The notes under the pieces: generated by a model
The model's database searches: none
Told to the model about the DNA's origin: nothing
What the model saw: the letters and a program-made list of their open reading frames with translations, nothing else
Source of the DNA: Nonomuraea muscovyensis
GTDB lineage: Bacteria; Actinomycetota; Actinomycetes; Streptosporangiales; Streptosporangiaceae
Reading direction: 5' to 3'
Assembly: GCF_014207745.1 (NCBI RefSeq)
Contig: NZ_JACHJB010000002.1
Span: 1,860,001-1,924,000 of the forward strand
DNA: 64,000 nucleotides
Program-made: the position numbers and the translations under genes
Shown here: one piece after another, positions 63,446-64,000 of the stretch
Numbering within the stretch: position 1 is the first letter of the stretch
How the letters are laid out: the number at the start of each line of letters is the position of its first letter

Positions 63446-64000
63446 ATGCGATTCACCGCTGTGGACCTGGGCGCTTCGAGCGGGCGGGTGATGACCGCCG
63501 ACATCACGCACGAGAAGGTCGAGCTCACCGAGGCGCACCGCTTCGCCAACCGGCCGGTGCGGGTGTCGGGCACCCTGCACTGGGACGTGCTCGGCCTGTA
63601 CCGGGAGATCCTCGACGGGCTGCGCCGGGCGGGGCCGGCCGAGTCGATCGGCATCGACTCCTGGGCCGTGGACTACGGGCTGCTCGACGGCGACGGCAGG
63701 CTGATCGGCAACCCCGTGCACTACCGCGACGGCCGCACCGCCGGGCTCACCGAGCGGGTGGACCCGTACGGGGTGACCGGGCTGCAGTTCCTGCCGTTCA
63801 ACACCGTCAACCAGCTCCGCTGCGACGGCCGCGACGGGCTGCTCGACCGGGCCGCCACGATGCTGCTGATCCCCGACCTGCTCGCGTACTGGCTGACCGG
63901 CGACATCGGGGCCGAGCGCACCAACGCCTCGACGACCGGCCTGTACGACGTGACGCGCCGCGACTGGGCGTGGGACCTCGTCGACCGGCTCGGCCTGCCC
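63446..64000 (+). CDS. rhaB: Rhamnulokinase (partial, runs off window)
   Basis: The first 185 residues of a FGGY-family kinase: TAVDLGASSGRVM phosphate-binding loop, LHWDVLGLYREIL, GIDSWAVDYGLLD, NPVHYRDGRT, and QFLPFNTVNQL followed by IPDLLAYWLTG and ERTNASTTGLYD. These are RhaB-type motifs; with rhaMID opposite, phosphorylation of L-rhamnulose is expected. The GGAGG sequence directly touches the ATG at 63446 with no spacer, and TTTAAT lies six bases upstream, so this too may be a leaderless start. The C-terminal part is outside the window. Confidence 0.92.
   Translation, partial: MRFTAVDLGASSGRVMTADITHEKVELTEAHRFANRPVRVSGTLHWDVLGLYREILDGLRRAGPAESIGIDSWAVDYGLLDGDGRLIGNPVHYRDGRTAGLTERVDPYGVTGLQFLPFNTVNQLRCDGRDGLLDRAATMLLIPDLLAYWLTGDIGAERTNASTTGLYDVTRRDWAWDLVDRLGLP

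Overview
The window is a 64 kb chromosomal segment from a high-GC, spore-forming actinomycete. The combination of an SsgB-type sporulation protein, F420/flavin LLM oxidoreductases, a remnant of a mycothiol-dependent-enzyme-like gene, very high third-position GC and frequent GTG/TTG starts suggests a Streptosporangiaceae/Nonomuraea-type organism. That placement is inferred from gene content alone.

Layout. 0.3-3 kb: a small cluster of unrecognised membrane proteins followed by a broken SCP2/maleylpyruvate-isomerase-like gene. 3.2-12.3 kb: housekeeping and miscellaneous genes (PIG-L deacetylase, thrS, GH25 muramidase, LLM oxidoreductase, phosphoglucomutase, a DUF2637 membrane protein, DUF2786, HD phosphohydrolase). 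12.3-18.6 kb: a P450-HAD-DUF4031 operon, an S33 peptidase and a GH95 alpha-L-fucosidase. 19-24 kb: tRNA-Val(CAC), ssgB, divergent DUF305 and LVIVD lipoproteins and a Ser/Thr kinase. 24-30.4 kb: pabB-pabC behind a LysR regulator, a divergent dehydrogenase-Rid fusion, hutH and an ArsR regulator. 30.6-34.8 kb: tRNA Gly-Cys-Val cluster and a heterodimeric ABC exporter. 35-39.5 kb: an ECF sigma factor with its membrane partner, an IS5-type remnant, an MFS pump and a repeat-rich non-coding block.

39.5-50.9 kb is a sugar-catabolic locus read on the minus strand: ABC importer (binding protein and two permeases), GH42 beta-galactosidase, SDR, DgoR-like FadR/GntR regulator, DgoD galactonate dehydratase, then KDPG/KDPGal aldolase and a PfkB kinase. 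Together these supply the steps of oxidative D-galactose (De Ley-Doudoroff) catabolism from imported beta-galactosides. An intact 1,545-bp IS4-type element with a perfect 10-bp target duplication sits between dgoD and the aldolase gene, 22 nt upstream of the aldolase start.

51-59.6 kb: PhoX-type phosphatase, D,D-carboxypeptidase, NAD-binding protein, an LLM/FMN-reductase pair, a GH46 chitosanase under a perfect 14-bp-arm palindrome, and a DUF4132 protein. 59.6-64 kb: the L-rhamnose locus (RhaM mutarotase, RhaI isomerase, bifunctional RhaD-dehydrogenase on minus; rhamnulokinase on plus, cut by the window end) with LacI-like operators between the divergent transcripts. The glycan genes (GH42, GH95, GH46, rhamnose and galactonate catabolism) fit a soil saprophyte feeding on plant and fungal polysaccharides. 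Several genes share a TANGGT -10 box 6-7 nt before the start codon, suggesting leaderless mRNAs. Short tandem repeats (13, 15, 16 bp between genes; 24 and 39 bp inside genes) recur across the window.
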